Positions 40,129-49,796 of a stretch of DNA of 64,000 nucleotides are shown here, one piece after another. The notes beneath the pieces are model-generated. The model was given only the letters and a program-made list of their open reading frames with translations, made no database searches and was not told the origin of the DNA. Source of the DNA: Bog-159 sp963843255 (GTDB lineage: Bacteria; Acidobacteriota; Terriglobia; Bryobacterales; Bryobacteraceae). The translations under genes were made by a program, and so were the position numbers. The stretch covers positions 496,001 to 560,000 of the forward strand of contig CAWJJQ010000005.1 in the NCBI GenBank assembly GCA_963843255.1, read 5' to 3'. How positions within the stretch are numbered: the first letter of the stretch is position 1; every line of letters starts with the position of its first letter.

Positions 40129-41792
40129 TGTCAACCCTCGTTAGAAATGTCCCCTTCCTTACCTCGGTAGAAGTGTCCCCTTTTTCTTGGCCCCACCCGC
40201 ACTTGACTGCTCTTGGTTTTTTCTTCCTTCAACCCACCAGAAGGCGGTGGGAAAGTGGGAAACCTGCTCTTGGTTTTCCACTTTTCCACCGTCTCGTCGC
40301 CGGAGTTGTGGGAATGTGGGAATCTCGCCGGTTTTGCGAGATTTCCAAGGAGCGGTGGGAAGAGGTGAAATCCTGGTTTTGGATTTCCACGCTTTCCACC
40401 ACTCCGCCATTTCCACAGCTCTTTGGTTCAGCCCACGGTCCCCCTGCGTGCCCGCATTTGTCGATAGTCTTTTCGCCAGGGGTGGCTGGCCTGCGGCGGC
40501 GCCGGTATCCGTCGCGCCTGCCGCCGTTTGACCGGCGGTTCGACGGCCGGGCGCGCGGCGATCTCCTCGTGACACAATCGTCGGCCCCCGTACCGGATCT
40601 CCAGCCGGCCGTCTTCCCATTCGCATACCACTACCTGACTCTTGCTCGGCGCATAGCGGCTTTGCCGCTTTACCTGGAATAGCCGCTTCTCGTGTCGCAC
40701 CACCCAGTCGTTGCCGATCGTGCGCTCGGTCTCCAGCCGGAATGCTTCGTCCAATTCCGGCCGGCTCGGTCGGCGGCGGTGATAGTCCGCCTGCGCCGCG
40801 GCCGCGCGCGCGAATCGTTTATTGTGCTCGGCCAGATACTCGCTCTCCAGATACTCATTGGCGGCTGCATAGCTTTGGATCTTCTTGCGCCGCAGTTTCT
40901 TCACCAGCCGATCCTGATGCGTCCCGTGATTCCGCTCCACCCGCCCCTTGGCCTGCGGCGAGTTGGCGGCGATGATCCGGATCCCCAGCCGCTCACACAT
41001 GCGCCCAAATTGCGTCACGGGCACTTCGCCCCGCAGCAGCTCCTTCTCCGTCGCTTCCCGCACATACACATTCTTCCAATCCGTGTACAGGGCCACCGGC
41101 ACGCCATACTTCTCGATCCATGCCCGCAGCATGCCCGCTGCCGCCCAGATGGTCTCCTGCGCGCCCAGCCGCGCGAGCGTGGTCGCCGTGGCATCGTCAA
41201 CCAGGTTCATCAGGCAGCCTGCCGGCCCGCGTTGCTCGAACCACCTATGGAAGCTGCCGTCCATCTGTACCAGTTCCCCAAAATGCTTCCGCGCCTCCCG
41301 CCGCTCCCGATGCTCCCTCCGCTTCCGCGCCCGGCTCCACAGCCCCTCCGCCAGCATCCACCGACGCAAGGTCTCCGCATGTACCTCGACGTGGTCTTCG
41401 CTCGCCAAGTGCTCGCTCGCCAAGGTCGGGCCAAATCTTTCCCCCACCACGCCGCTGTACTTTTTGCGCAATAGCCGGATGACCTGGGCCCGAAACTTCC
41501 TCGGCTTCGCGCGGTTCGATCCCTTCCCCGCGCTACGATGCTTGAGTCCCTTGGCCCCTTCCGCTTCGTATCGCCGCCAAATCCGCTTCGCCTGCCGATA
41601 GCTCAGACCCAGGATCCTGGCCGCATCCACCAAATTCAACTCTTCACTCGCCACGCGGGCCAGCACTCCCACCCGCCGCAACTCTCGCTTGCTCATCCAT
41701 GTCCTTCCCAGCTAAAACCTCCTCAGGAGATCTTTAGCTTAGGGGACATTTCTAACGAGGCCATTAGGGGACATTATCAAAGTGGGGCGACA
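40129..41792 (-). mobile_element. Insertion sequence with DDE integrase-type transposase (ISNCY/IS1202-like)
   Basis: The 1664-bp element has both ends beginning TGTC when read inward, and imperfect 27-bp terminal repeats (about 19 matches) ending in AATGTCCCCT. Inside each end there is a further copy of the box. A 19-bp perfect inverted pair, CCTCGTTAGAAATGTCCCC, lies at 40136-40154 and 41742-41760, and another left box, CTCGGTAGAAGTGTCCCCT, is at 40163-40181. A 17-bp target duplication flanks it. It carries one transposase gene. The first 300 nt (40129-40427) hold no gene. The long duplication and integrase-like transposase fit the IS1202 group, a family call by memory only. Confidence 0.88.
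40428..41696 (-). CDS. Transposase, integrase catalytic (DDE) type
   Basis: The product has 422 residues. The N-terminus holds a helix-turn-helix (LNLVDAARILGLSYRQAKRI followed by WRRYEAEGAKGLKHRSAGK). The integrase-fold core shows the acidic triad in LVQMDGSFHRWF, VALYTDWKNVYV and NSPQAKGRVERNHGTHQDR. A C-terminal basic beta part completes the protein. No frameshift or stop is seen, so it appears intact and possibly active. It is the only gene of the element at 40129-41792. Confidence 0.92.
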   Translation of the reverse strand: MSKRELRRVGVLARVASEELNLVDAARILGLSYRQAKRIWRRYEAEGAKGLKHRSAGKGSNRAKPRKFRAQVIRLLRKKYSGVVGERFGPTLASEHLASEDHVEVHAETLRRWMLAEGLWSRARKRREHRERREARKHFGELVQMDGSFHRWFEQRGPAGCLMNLVDDATATTLARLGAQETIWAAAGMLRAWIEKYGVPVALYTDWKNVYVREATEKELLRGEVPVTQFGRMCERLGIRIIAANSPQAKGRVERNHGTHQDRLVKKLRRKKIQSYAAANEYLESEYLAEHNKRFARAAAAQADYHRRRPSRPELDEAFRLETERTIGNDWVVRHEKRLFQVKRQSRYAPSKSQVVVCEWEDGRLEIRYGGRRLCHEEIAARPAVEPPVKRRQARRIPAPPQASHPWRKDYRQMRARRGTVG

Positions 41793-42337
41793 TCGCTGCG
41801 CAGAAGCCGGACTCCACGCCATGCATAGTGCATGCCGCTCCATACCGTGAGCGCAATTGCTGGCCAGACGAGACTTGCGGCCGCCTTAGCGAGTACCGGC
41901 CATCCGAGCGCATTCCGGCCCAGAAATGCGACCGCTGTCAGGATCTGCAAAAAGGTACTGGCTTTACCCCAGACACTGGGCGGAAACGCACGCAGCTTTG
42001 TCGTCAGCAGGGCCACCACCGACGCCAGCAGGATCAGCAGGTCCCTCCCGAAAATCACCCCCGTGAGCCACCAGGGCACGCTTCCCTCGATCGACAGGGC
42101 CAGGTAAACACCCGTCATCAAAAGTTTATCCGCGATTGGATCGAGCATCGCCCCGCCTGCCGATGCAGCCCCGAAATTCCGCGCCAGGTATCCGTCGACC
42201 AAATCCGTCGCCGCGGCCACGGCAAACAGAGCCAGTGCATCAAACCCGCGATGCGTCAGAATGGCCCAAACGATCACCGGCGTCAGCACCACCCGGATCA
42301 GTGTAAACAGGTTGGGCAGCGTCAGCCAGGTGCGCAT
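41777..42337 (-). CDS. pgsA: CDP-diacylglycerol-glycerol-3-phosphate 3-phosphatidyltransferase, 3' end replaced by an IS
   Basis: The integral membrane protein of 186 residues opens with MRTWLTLPNLFTLIRVVLTP and has the CDP-alcohol phosphotransferase motif (DLVDGYLARNFGAASAGGAMLDPIADKLL, giving the D-G-x2-A-R-x8-G-x3-D-x3-D pattern). It makes phosphatidylglycerol phosphate, the first committed step to phosphatidylglycerol and cardiolipin. The IS inserted inside the last codons. The original end RLLRSD-stop, deduced by joining the flanks, is now RLLRSDVAPL-stop, with the last four residues read from the IS end. The enzyme should still work. The gene is 21 nt after the dehydrogenase gene. Confidence 0.92.
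   Translation of the reverse strand: MRTWLTLPNLFTLIRVVLTPVIVWAILTHRGFDALALFAVAAATDLVDGYLARNFGAASAGGAMLDPIADKLLMTGVYLALSIEGSVPWWLTGVIFGRDLLILLASVVALLTTKLRAFPPSVWGKASTFLQILTAVAFLGRNALGWPVLAKAAASLVWPAIALTVWSGMHYAWRGVRLLRSDVAPL
41793..41809 (+). repeat. Target-site duplication, right copy
   Basis: This is the second copy of the 17-bp direct repeat TCGCTGCGCAGAAGCCG, here inside the pgsA coding end (codons for RLLRS). See 40112-40128. Confidence 0.85.
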
Positions 42338-42357
42338 TCGATTGTGATTCTAACAGG

Positions 42358-43327
42358 CTATTCCAAAGTGATTACTACTTTTCCCCGAGCGTGCCCTGCT
42401 TCCAGATAGCGGATCGCCTCAGGAACTTCGCTCAGGCTATAACGCCTGTCGATAACGGGCGTGACCTTACCGGCCTCCATGAAGTCGCGGATGATGGTCA
42501 GATCCTCCGCGCTGGCCTTGGCGATAAACGGGACAAAGCTCTGGCTCACGAACGGCGACAACACCAGCGCTTGAATCAAACGGGACACTGGACCCAGCCA
42601 GCGACCGTTCGGTCCTGCTATGACGACGCAGATCCCCCGGCGGCTCAAGACGCGCCTGCATGCCAGCGGAGAATGGGTTCCCCACGCAGTCGAAGAGGAG
42701 GTCGTAACGCAGATCGCGCTTAGTAAAATCTTCTTGCGTGTAATCGACAACCCGGTCCGCTCCGAGCGACCGGACCAGGTTCACATTCGGCGTACTGCAG
42801 ACGCCGGTCACCTCCGCGCCGAACGATTTGGCAATTTGGACCGCGAACGTGCCCACGCCGCCCGACGCGCCGTTGATCAGGACCTTTTGCCCCGGTTGAA
42901 TCCGGCCCTTGTCGCGAAGACCCTGCAGTGCGGTGAGCGCAGCCACCGGCACCGCGGCCGCCTGCTCGAATGTCAAATTCTGAGGCTTCATCACCAAAGC
43001 CGCTTCGGTGGCGCACGTATAGCCGGCAAAAGCTCCCTTGCACATTCCGAAAACCGGATCGCCTGGTTTGAAACGCATCACGTTCTTGCCGGCTGCTTCA
43101 ACTTCGCCGGCCACGTCCACGCCGCAGCATGCATTCTTCGGTGTGAGCAGCCCGCCCATCATGCGAACGACATATGGAGAACCTCTGATTGCATGCCAGT
43201 CGAGTGGATTAACGGAAGCTGCGCGAACCTTGATCAATACTTCGTTGTCGTTGGGAACGGGGTTCGCCACATCCTTGATCTGGACGACGTCCGGGGAACC
43301 GTAGTGGTCAAAGACCGCGGCTTTCAT
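42358..43327 (-). pseudogene. NAD(P)-dependent (MDR/quinone-type) dehydrogenase, frameshifted
   Basis: Residues from ATG 43327 read MKAAVFDHYGSPDVVQIKDV, with GVDVAGEVEAAGKNVMRFKPGD, the nucleotide-binding INGASGGVGTFAVQIAKSFGA and LLFDCVGNPFSA. Then homology jumps to another frame (CRRVLSRRGICVVIAGPNGR to RYLEAGHARGKVVITLE), around 42650-42690. The span of 970 nt is one more than a multiple of three, so one extra base explains it. Corrected, the protein would be about 322 residues, normal for the zinc-independent MDR family. Either the gene is freshly inactivated or the base is a sequencing error. All other motifs are intact. It lies between yceH and pgsA. Confidence 0.8.
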
Positions 43328-43350
43328 TGGCGGACTCAGGGTAACGATTA

Positions 43351-43995
43351 CTACTCGAACTGCTTGCGAAACTCGGCGAACTGGCGCTTGAGTTCCTCGA
43401 CCTCTTTTTCCAAGCGCTCGACTGCGGCTTCCAGATGCGCAACGGAATCGGGCCGCGTTTCGACCAGCTGCCGCGGCGGCGGCGCCTGCGCGGGCGGCTC
43501 GCCTGAGAGCAAGTGGGCATAGCGCCCCTCTTTGTATCCGGCCTGGCGTGGGAGGCTGGTCACCAGCGGATCCGGCTGCCATTCCATTAGGCGGGTCAGG
43601 CAGGCTTCCACCGCTTCCAGATCGTCGAACTCGAACAGGCGTTCGGTACGCCCGCGCAGCTCGCCGACGGTCTGCGGGCCGCGCAGCATCAGCACGCAGA
43701 GCACAGCGGCTTCGCGGCGCCCCAAATTGATGACTTCCGACAAGCGGTGCGCATGTTTGGGGACGCGCATGTCCGGGCCGCTGATGCGAGCCGCCAGACC
43801 CTTGGCGCGCAGGCCGGCGAGCGCAGTTTCGACGATATCTTCGTCATAGGAAACAACGGGTTCCCGGTTGGATTTCTGGTTACAGGCGTTCACCAGGGCG
43901 TTGAGCGAGAGCGGATAATATTCGGGGGTGGTGACCTCTTTCTCCATGAGCGCACCCAGCACCCGTACTTCCGCGTCGTCCAGTTGAATGCCCAT
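43351..43995 (-). CDS. YceH-like protein (UPF0502 / DUF480)
   Basis: The product has 214 residues with two winged-helix domains: MGIQLDDAEVRVLGALMEKE, TPEYYPLSLNALVNACNQKS (with NREPVVSYDE), then LCVLMLRGPQTVGELRGRTE. The C-terminal part (from about 165) is a Pro-rich linker and a coiled coil, VAHLEAAVERLEKEVEELKR. It is a cytosolic protein of unknown function, widespread in proteobacteria and acidobacteria. It starts 4 nt after the epimerase gene. Confidence 0.88.
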   Translation of the reverse strand: MGIQLDDAEVRVLGALMEKEVTTPEYYPLSLNALVNACNQKSNREPVVSYDEDIVETALAGLRAKGLAARISGPDMRVPKHAHRLSEVINLGRREAAVLCVLMLRGPQTVGELRGRTERLFEFDDLEAVEACLTRLMEWQPDPLVTSLPRQAGYKEGRYAHLLSGEPPAQAPPPRQLVETRPDSVAHLEAAVERLEKEVEELKRQFAEFRKQFE

Positions 43996-43999
43996 CGGC

Positions 44000-45001
44000 T
44001 CAACCGTTGGCGGTCTTGGCTTGGGCCAGCGCCACGACGCGGTTCTCGAAGGCGAAGTCGGGCTGCGGAAACCGCCCGTTCCGGTTGCGTAAATACCAGC
44101 GCCAGGTTTCCTTCAAGCCTTCCTCGAAAGGCGTGGGACGCACGCCCAGGACGCGCGCCGCCTTACCCATCTTCTCGGTGATCGGCGGCATGTCGAAATA
44201 GACGCCGAAGTAGGCCGGATCGCCCATGGGGTTGCCCCCCCAATGTAGGATAGCCTCGCGCGGGATGCGGACCACGTGCGGAACCTTGCTCGCGGCGGCC
44301 GCGAGCGCGTGCACGACCTCGGCCTGCGTCAAGGGGCGGGAGTCTCCGATGTTGAATGCTTCTCCGGCGGCGTTGGGCACTTCCATGGCGCGGACCAGGG
44401 CGCGAACCAGGTCTTTCAGGTAGACGAACTGCATCAGGCGGTGGCCGTCACCTGGAATAATGATCGGACGCGAGAGGCGCATGCGGTCCCAGAAAAAGGC
44501 TTCCCGGTAGAACGGATTTCCCGGCCCGTAGATGAAGGGCGGCCGGAACGTGACCACGGGCAACCCGTGCCGCTGGTGCATGCGGAACAGCATCCGCTCG
44601 GTCATAGCCTTGTTGCGGACGTAGGCTTCGGGATGATTGTCGGGGGCCAGCGCGTCGCCCTCATAGTGGTTCAGGCCGTCACCGTAAGCGGCCACGCTGG
44701 ACATGAAGATATAGCGCGACAAGCGGTCGCCGCAGGCGCGCACGGTGGCCTGCACCTGGGAGGCCGTGGTGCCGCGCTCCCAGTCGTAGACATTGTCGTA
44801 GACCACGTCGAAGCGGCGGCCTTCCAGGGCTTGCTGGACGGCCTCGGCATCGTTGCGGTCCGCAACCAGGTTCTCGATACGGCGCGACAGTCCATGCGCC
44901 GGCTTGCGGTGCATGACCGCCACTTCATGGCCGGCGTCACACAACTCCTTGACCAGTTGACGGCCGACGAATAAGGTACCGCCGATGACTAGAACCTTCA
45001 T
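44000..45001 (-). CDS. NAD-dependent epimerase/dehydratase (extended SDR)
   Basis: The product has 333 residues. The Rossmann motif VLVIGGTLFVGRQLVKELCD, the catalytic Tyr-x3-Lys in PEAYVRNKAM, and FRPPFIYGPGNPFYREAFFW show an extended short-chain dehydrogenase. VYLKDLVRALVRAME and AFNIGDSRPLTQAEVVHAL complete the sugar-nucleotide-type fold. The first glycine-rich loop is GGxxxVG rather than GxxGxxG, as in the atypical subgroup related to isoflavone reductase-like or chloroplast RNA-binding SDRs. The substrate is unknown. It lies between the inositol-phosphate synthase and yceH genes. Confidence 0.85.
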   Translation of the reverse strand: MKVLVIGGTLFVGRQLVKELCDAGHEVAVMHRKPAHGLSRRIENLVADRNDAEAVQQALEGRRFDVVYDNVYDWERGTTASQVQATVRACGDRLSRYIFMSSVAAYGDGLNHYEGDALAPDNHPEAYVRNKAMTERMLFRMHQRHGLPVVTFRPPFIYGPGNPFYREAFFWDRMRLSRPIIIPGDGHRLMQFVYLKDLVRALVRAMEVPNAAGEAFNIGDSRPLTQAEVVHALAAAASKVPHVVRIPREAILHWGGNPMGDPAYFGVYFDMPPITEKMGKAARVLGVRPTPFEEGLKETWRWYLRNRNGRFPQPDFAFENRVVALAQAKTANG

Positions 45002-45051
45002 AAAGGGTGATTGGTTCCGGCTGATGCTGATGGGTTATGGGTTAGCGCCAC

Positions 45052-46353
<1,302 letters not shown>

Positions 46354-46500
46354 CTGGTCTTTATTGGGCAAGTACTTTGCTCCTCTCAATTTAGGCCACC
46401 TCAGGGCGCACCTGAAGCGTGCGCACCCAGCGGGCTCGATAGCCCAAGGGGTAGGTGCCTGACCATACATCGGCAAAACTGCCGGTACGGGGCGAAATGC

Positions 46501-46506
46501 TATAAT
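46501..46506 (+). promoter_or_regulatory. Perfect -10 box next to the regulator start
   Basis: TATAAT lies only 9 nt before the ATG of the LytTR gene at 46516. If used, transcription would begin at or just before the start codon, giving a nearly leaderless mRNA. No clear -35 is present. Confidence 0.4.
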
Positions 46507-46515
46507 ACCAACTCG

Positions 46516-47292
46516 ATGCGAGAGCGCGCGACGGCCACTTTAACAACGGTCATTGTTGACGATGAACAACTGGCCTGCGATGAGTTAGCCTATCTGCTCA
46601 GAGATTTTCCTGAGATAGAAGTCGTGGCCACCGGCCGAAATGGCCTGGAAGCCGTTCATCTGATCCAAAAAGTCGAGCCGGACCTGGTATTCATGGACGT
46701 CCACATGCCGGGCCAGGACGGCGTTTCGGTGGTGCGGCAACTGCGTGAATCCGGCATGGAACTTCCGCATTTTGTGTTCGTTACCGCCTACGACCAATAT
46801 GCCGTGGAGGCTTTCCGGCTGGAGGCGATGGACTACCTGCTGAAGCCGGTCGACAAATCCCGGCTGGCGGAAACCATCGAGCGGGCGCGGCGCTCTGAGC
46901 AGGAGAAGAAGGCATCCGCGGTTCCCGACCCACCGGCCTTGCCGGCAACTCCGCATCGCACGAAACTGCTGATCCGCAATGCGAACCGCAATTTTATCGT
47001 GGATGCCCAGGATGTGATTTACGCCACAATTGACAATGGCCTGATTACTCTAGTGGCCACCAATGTGGAAGGGCACTCGAACTACCGCACTATCGAGGAT
47101 CTACAGGCGAACCTGGACCGGGAGACGTTCTGGCGGGTACACCGCTCCTTCCTGGTGAATATTCACAAGATTAAGGAAGTGGTGCCGTGGTTCAAATCGA
47201 GCTACCAGCTCCGCATGGACGATAAGAAGCACACCGAGATCCCAGTGAGCCGGGTGCAGACCAAGCGGCTGCGGGAACTGCTGAAGCTGTGA
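46516..47292 (+). CDS. LytR/AlgR-family response regulator (receiver + LytTR)
   Basis: The product has 258 residues. The receiver domain (about 10-130) has the acidic pair Asp15-Asp16 in VIVDDEQLACDE, phosphorylation Asp61 in LVFMDVHMPGQDG, and the conserved Lys in MDYLLKPVDKSR. The DNA-binding LytTR domain (about 155-258) shows FIVDAQDVIYATIDNGLITL, then RETFWRVHRSFLVNIHKIKE and IPVSRVQTKRLRELLKL. It would bind direct repeats upstream of its targets when phosphorylated. No sensor kinase gene is next to it. It is divergent from ino1 and convergent with a CPBP gene. Confidence 0.92.
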   Translation: MRERATATLTTVIVDDEQLACDELAYLLRDFPEIEVVATGRNGLEAVHLIQKVEPDLVFMDVHMPGQDGVSVVRQLRESGMELPHFVFVTAYDQYAVEAFRLEAMDYLLKPVDKSRLAETIERARRSEQEKKASAVPDPPALPATPHRTKLLIRNANRNFIVDAQDVIYATIDNGLITLVATNVEGHSNYRTIEDLQANLDRETFWRVHRSFLVNIHKIKEVVPWFKSSYQLRMDDKKHTEIPVSRVQTKRLRELLKL

Positions 47293-47359
47293 GATAGCCT
47301 TCTGACGGTCACGGTTCAGTGCGCTGCGGTTTCCGAGCTGTGCGCGTGAGCAAGCGGTG

Positions 47360-47986
47360 CTAGTGCAGGAAGAATCCCGGCCCGACGGTGAGATGATGGC
47401 TGATCGAGTCTGGGATCACCACGAATAACAGCGTGCCGATCACCGCGTGCGCCATGCCCAGGAAATACAGGTTGCGGTAGCGCATGAAAACCCTGGTGCT
47501 GATGTATCCGGTGACAAAGGTGACCAGCATCAGAAACCAGTTGGGCAGGTGGGCGCCGGAAAATAGAGCGGCGGCGATCAGTGGCACATAGCGCGCCGAA
47601 AACGCACCCAGCAGGCGATTGGCGATATAGCCGTTCAGCAGGTATTGCTGAAAGATCCCCCACGGACAATAGGCCAGCAGACACATCAGGCCATATTCCA
47701 GGCTGATGGGGCGAAGAGTCTGAAGCAATAGGCCAAAGGAAAGGAGCGAAAGCGCGATCAAGCCCAGGGCGGGCGCCAGGCGCTCGGCACACTCGCGGAA
47801 ATTGGTCCAGCGGAAGCCTACGCTGGCGGTGCGTTCGCCGTGCAGGATGTGCGACAGGATGAAGAGCGCCACGATGAAGATCCAGGCCCGCGGCGCCGTG
47901 AACCGCAGCCGCCAGATATAAAACATGATCAGGGCGAAGCCGGCGGCAGCCTCTCCCACAGTCAGCCATTGTGCACGGGTCAACAT
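47360..47986 (-). CDS. CPBP-type intramembrane protein lacking the catalytic glutamates
   Basis: The product has 208 residues with six or seven membrane helices. The fold of CAAX-protease/bacteriocin-processing (CPBP) proteins is suggested by YCPWGIFQQYLLNGYIANRL, then ALFSGAHLPNWFLM and LGMAHAVIGTLLF. The two histidines are in place, but the normal EExxxR motif reads QQYLLN, so both glutamates and the arginine are replaced. It is therefore probably not a protease of the usual mechanism. It starts 8 nt after an intact CPBP gene and may form a pair with it. The call rests on pattern, not search. Confidence 0.7.
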   Translation of the reverse strand: MLTRAQWLTVGEAAAGFALIMFYIWRLRFTAPRAWIFIVALFILSHILHGERTASVGFRWTNFRECAERLAPALGLIALSLLSFGLLLQTLRPISLEYGLMCLLAYCPWGIFQQYLLNGYIANRLLGAFSARYVPLIAAALFSGAHLPNWFLMLVTFVTGYISTRVFMRYRNLYFLGMAHAVIGTLLFVVIPDSISHHLTVGPGFFLH

Positions 47987-47994
47987 CGCTTCGC

Positions 47995-48870
47995 TCAGAA
48001 AAAGATGTGCTTGGTGGCGTCTACCAGGGCGTGGCAGGCTACAGAGGAAAACACGCTCGACGATTTCTGGAACGTCTTGCCGTACGCGATGCCAGCAATG
48101 GTGGCCAGGATCATGTAGCGCCAGTTGGGCAGCGGCTGCGGCCCGTTATCCAGGTGCGCGGCGCCGAAGATTAAGGCGGCTACCAGGAGCACCGGTATAG
48201 TAAATCCGAAGCGCTGCATCAGCCAGTTCTGGATCAGCGAGCGGAACAGAATCTCCTCCGGCAGGGCAGTGCCGAAAAAAATGGCGACAAAGGTCAGGGC
48301 GATACCGGCCGGCGCGGAATGCACGGGCGGATGGAAGGGCGGGATGAAGCTGAGCAGGCGACCCGCGATGACCAGGACAGGCGCGGAAATGGCAAACGCG
48401 GCGACGCCATTTCCCAGGTCCCGCACGTTCGGCAGATTGTATTTCATGCCGGGCAGCGCACGGAACCCCAGGAAGATGACGAGGCCCAGAATGATAGCGA
48501 TTGCGTAGGCCACGCTGTGCAGGAAGCCCTGCGCCGGCCGGGGAATGAGGTGCTGTCCGGCGGAGAACTCGAGCGGCAGCCAGAGCATCAGGATGACGGC
48601 GAAATCGAGCCAGGAAGGCTTGGCCTCGGGACCCTGAAGAAATGCGACCAAGGCAGGCAACAGGGTGTATGAGAGAATCAAGAGCGCCAACGGGACGCTA
48701 AAGGCCCCGGAAGCGGCAGCCAGCGCGACGAAGAGCAGAGTCAGTGCGCCGGGGACGACAAAGATCAGCACAGGGCGGGCGCAGAGGTGCGCGCGCAAGC
48801 CACGCTGGACCGGACGGCACAGCATACCCAAGACGACCAGCAGGAGAAGGGCGAGCACCAGGGTATGCAT
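47995..48870 (-). CDS. CPBP-family intramembrane glutamic protease
   Basis: The product has 291 residues with about eight membrane helices. The catalytic motifs are complete: EE in TALPEEILFRSLIQNWL, His in LIFGAAHLDNGP, and His in SVACHALVDATKHIFF. Relatives cleave prenylated proteins or bacteriocin leaders, or confer immunity. The substrate here is unknown. It lies beyond the terminator of the tgt-sec-ton operon, so it is a separate unit. The sequence between (48871-48989) holds that terminator only. Confidence 0.85.
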   Translation of the reverse strand: MHTLVLALLLLVVLGMLCRPVQRGLRAHLCARPVLIFVVPGALTLLFVALAAASGAFSVPLALLILSYTLLPALVAFLQGPEAKPSWLDFAVILMLWLPLEFSAGQHLIPRPAQGFLHSVAYAIAIILGLVIFLGFRALPGMKYNLPNVRDLGNGVAAFAISAPVLVIAGRLLSFIPPFHPPVHSAPAGIALTFVAIFFGTALPEEILFRSLIQNWLMQRFGFTIPVLLVAALIFGAAHLDNGPQPLPNWRYMILATIAGIAYGKTFQKSSSVFSSVACHALVDATKHIFF

Positions 48871-48935
48871 CAGCGACGGGCGCAGAGGCCGTTAAAGTCA
48901 GGTTACAGGACTCGCGGTGGGATTATCAAGCAAAA

Positions 48936-48964
48936 GGCGAGGCAGACAATATGTCTGCCTCGCC
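48936..48964 (-). terminator. Strong intrinsic terminator ending the tgt-sec-ton operon
   Basis: GGCGAGGCAGACA (48936-48948) pairs perfectly with TGTCTGCCTCGCC (48952-48964): 13 base pairs and a 3-nt loop. On the minus strand it is followed by TTTTGCTTG. It lies 26 nt after the stop of the TPR gene at 48990. Confidence 0.88.
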
Positions 48965-48989
48965 CAAACGTTCTGACCGTTACAGCAAA

Positions 48990-49796
48990 CTACTTCGAGT
49001 CGGTAGTAATACCACCACCGGTAGGTTTCCGTTCGGCTTTAATCTTACGGGTATCGATGGTCTTCTGGAAGTAGTCGTTGGCCTTGTCGATATCCTGCTT
49101 GTAGGTGTCCGGCGAATCTTCCAAGTCGGCCTTCTGGCGGTAGAGAAGGTTCTCGTAGGCCATGGCGTCATCGTACTCAGGATCGATTTGTAACGATTTG
49201 TCCAGATCCTTGATACCTTCATCGATGATTGCGGCGTTCTTCTCAGCGACGGCGGCACGGACTTTTTTGTCCTTCAGCGGACCGGGGTCGTCGGGCTTCA
49301 TGCCCAGCTTGGCGCGCGCTTCGCCATTTGCCACCAAGGCCTTCGTCCAGGCGATAACACCCAGGGTGTAGTAGGCTTCCTTGTTCTTGGGGTTGATGGA
49401 AACCAGCTTCAGATACCACTGATTAGCGTCATCAAGCTTTTTCTCGTTAAACAGCAGGGAAGCGATCGAAGCGATGGCCAGTTCGTTCTTAGGATCCTTG
49501 TCGAGTACCTTTTGAAACTGATCCTGGGCGGCGTTGGCCATCTGCATATTTTCCGGCGAATCGGCGCCCGGAATATATTGCTGCATGTAGCCGGTGGCCA
49601 GATACAAGCGCGCGGTATCGAAGGTCGGGTCCAATTCGACGGCGGTCTTGAAATGCTCGACGGCGGCCGGATACTGCGCGTTCTTGAAGGCTTGCACGCC
49701 CTTGTTCAACTGGTCGCGGGCTTTCAGCTTTTCGCAACTGGTGGCGAACACCGACAGCGCGGCGAGCGCCAGCACCACAAGCGCCTTGCGTTTCAT
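48990..49796 (-). CDS. Exported TPR protein of the TonB/ExbBD operon
   Basis: The product has 268 residues. The N-terminus MKRKALVVLALAALSVFATSC looks like a lipoprotein signal with lipobox-like FATSC, so it may be lipid-anchored. At least four TPRs follow (QLNKGVQAFKNAQYPAAVEH, DTARLYLATGYMQQYIPG, PKNKEAYYTLGVIAWTKALV). Its ATG shares a base with the stop of the upstream exbD (49796), so the genes are coupled. Similar TPR lipoproteins occur beside Tol/Ton motors, and it may link the motor to envelope partners. It is the last gene before the terminator. Confidence 0.8.
   Translation of the reverse strand: MKRKALVVLALAALSVFATSCEKLKARDQLNKGVQAFKNAQYPAAVEHFKTAVELDPTFDTARLYLATGYMQQYIPGADSPENMQMANAAQDQFQKVLDKDPKNELAIASIASLLFNEKKLDDANQWYLKLVSINPKNKEAYYTLGVIAWTKALVANGEARAKLGMKPDDPGPLKDKKVRAAVAEKNAAIIDEGIKDLDKSLQIDPEYDDAMAYENLLYRQKADLEDSPDTYKQDIDKANDYFQKTIDTRKIKAERKPTGGGITTDSK

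Noticed and set aside
42467..43582. Longer dehydrogenase start at 43582
   Set aside because: The first 85 codons are antisense-frame sequence of yceH without homology; MKAAVFDHYG at 43327 is the family N-terminus.
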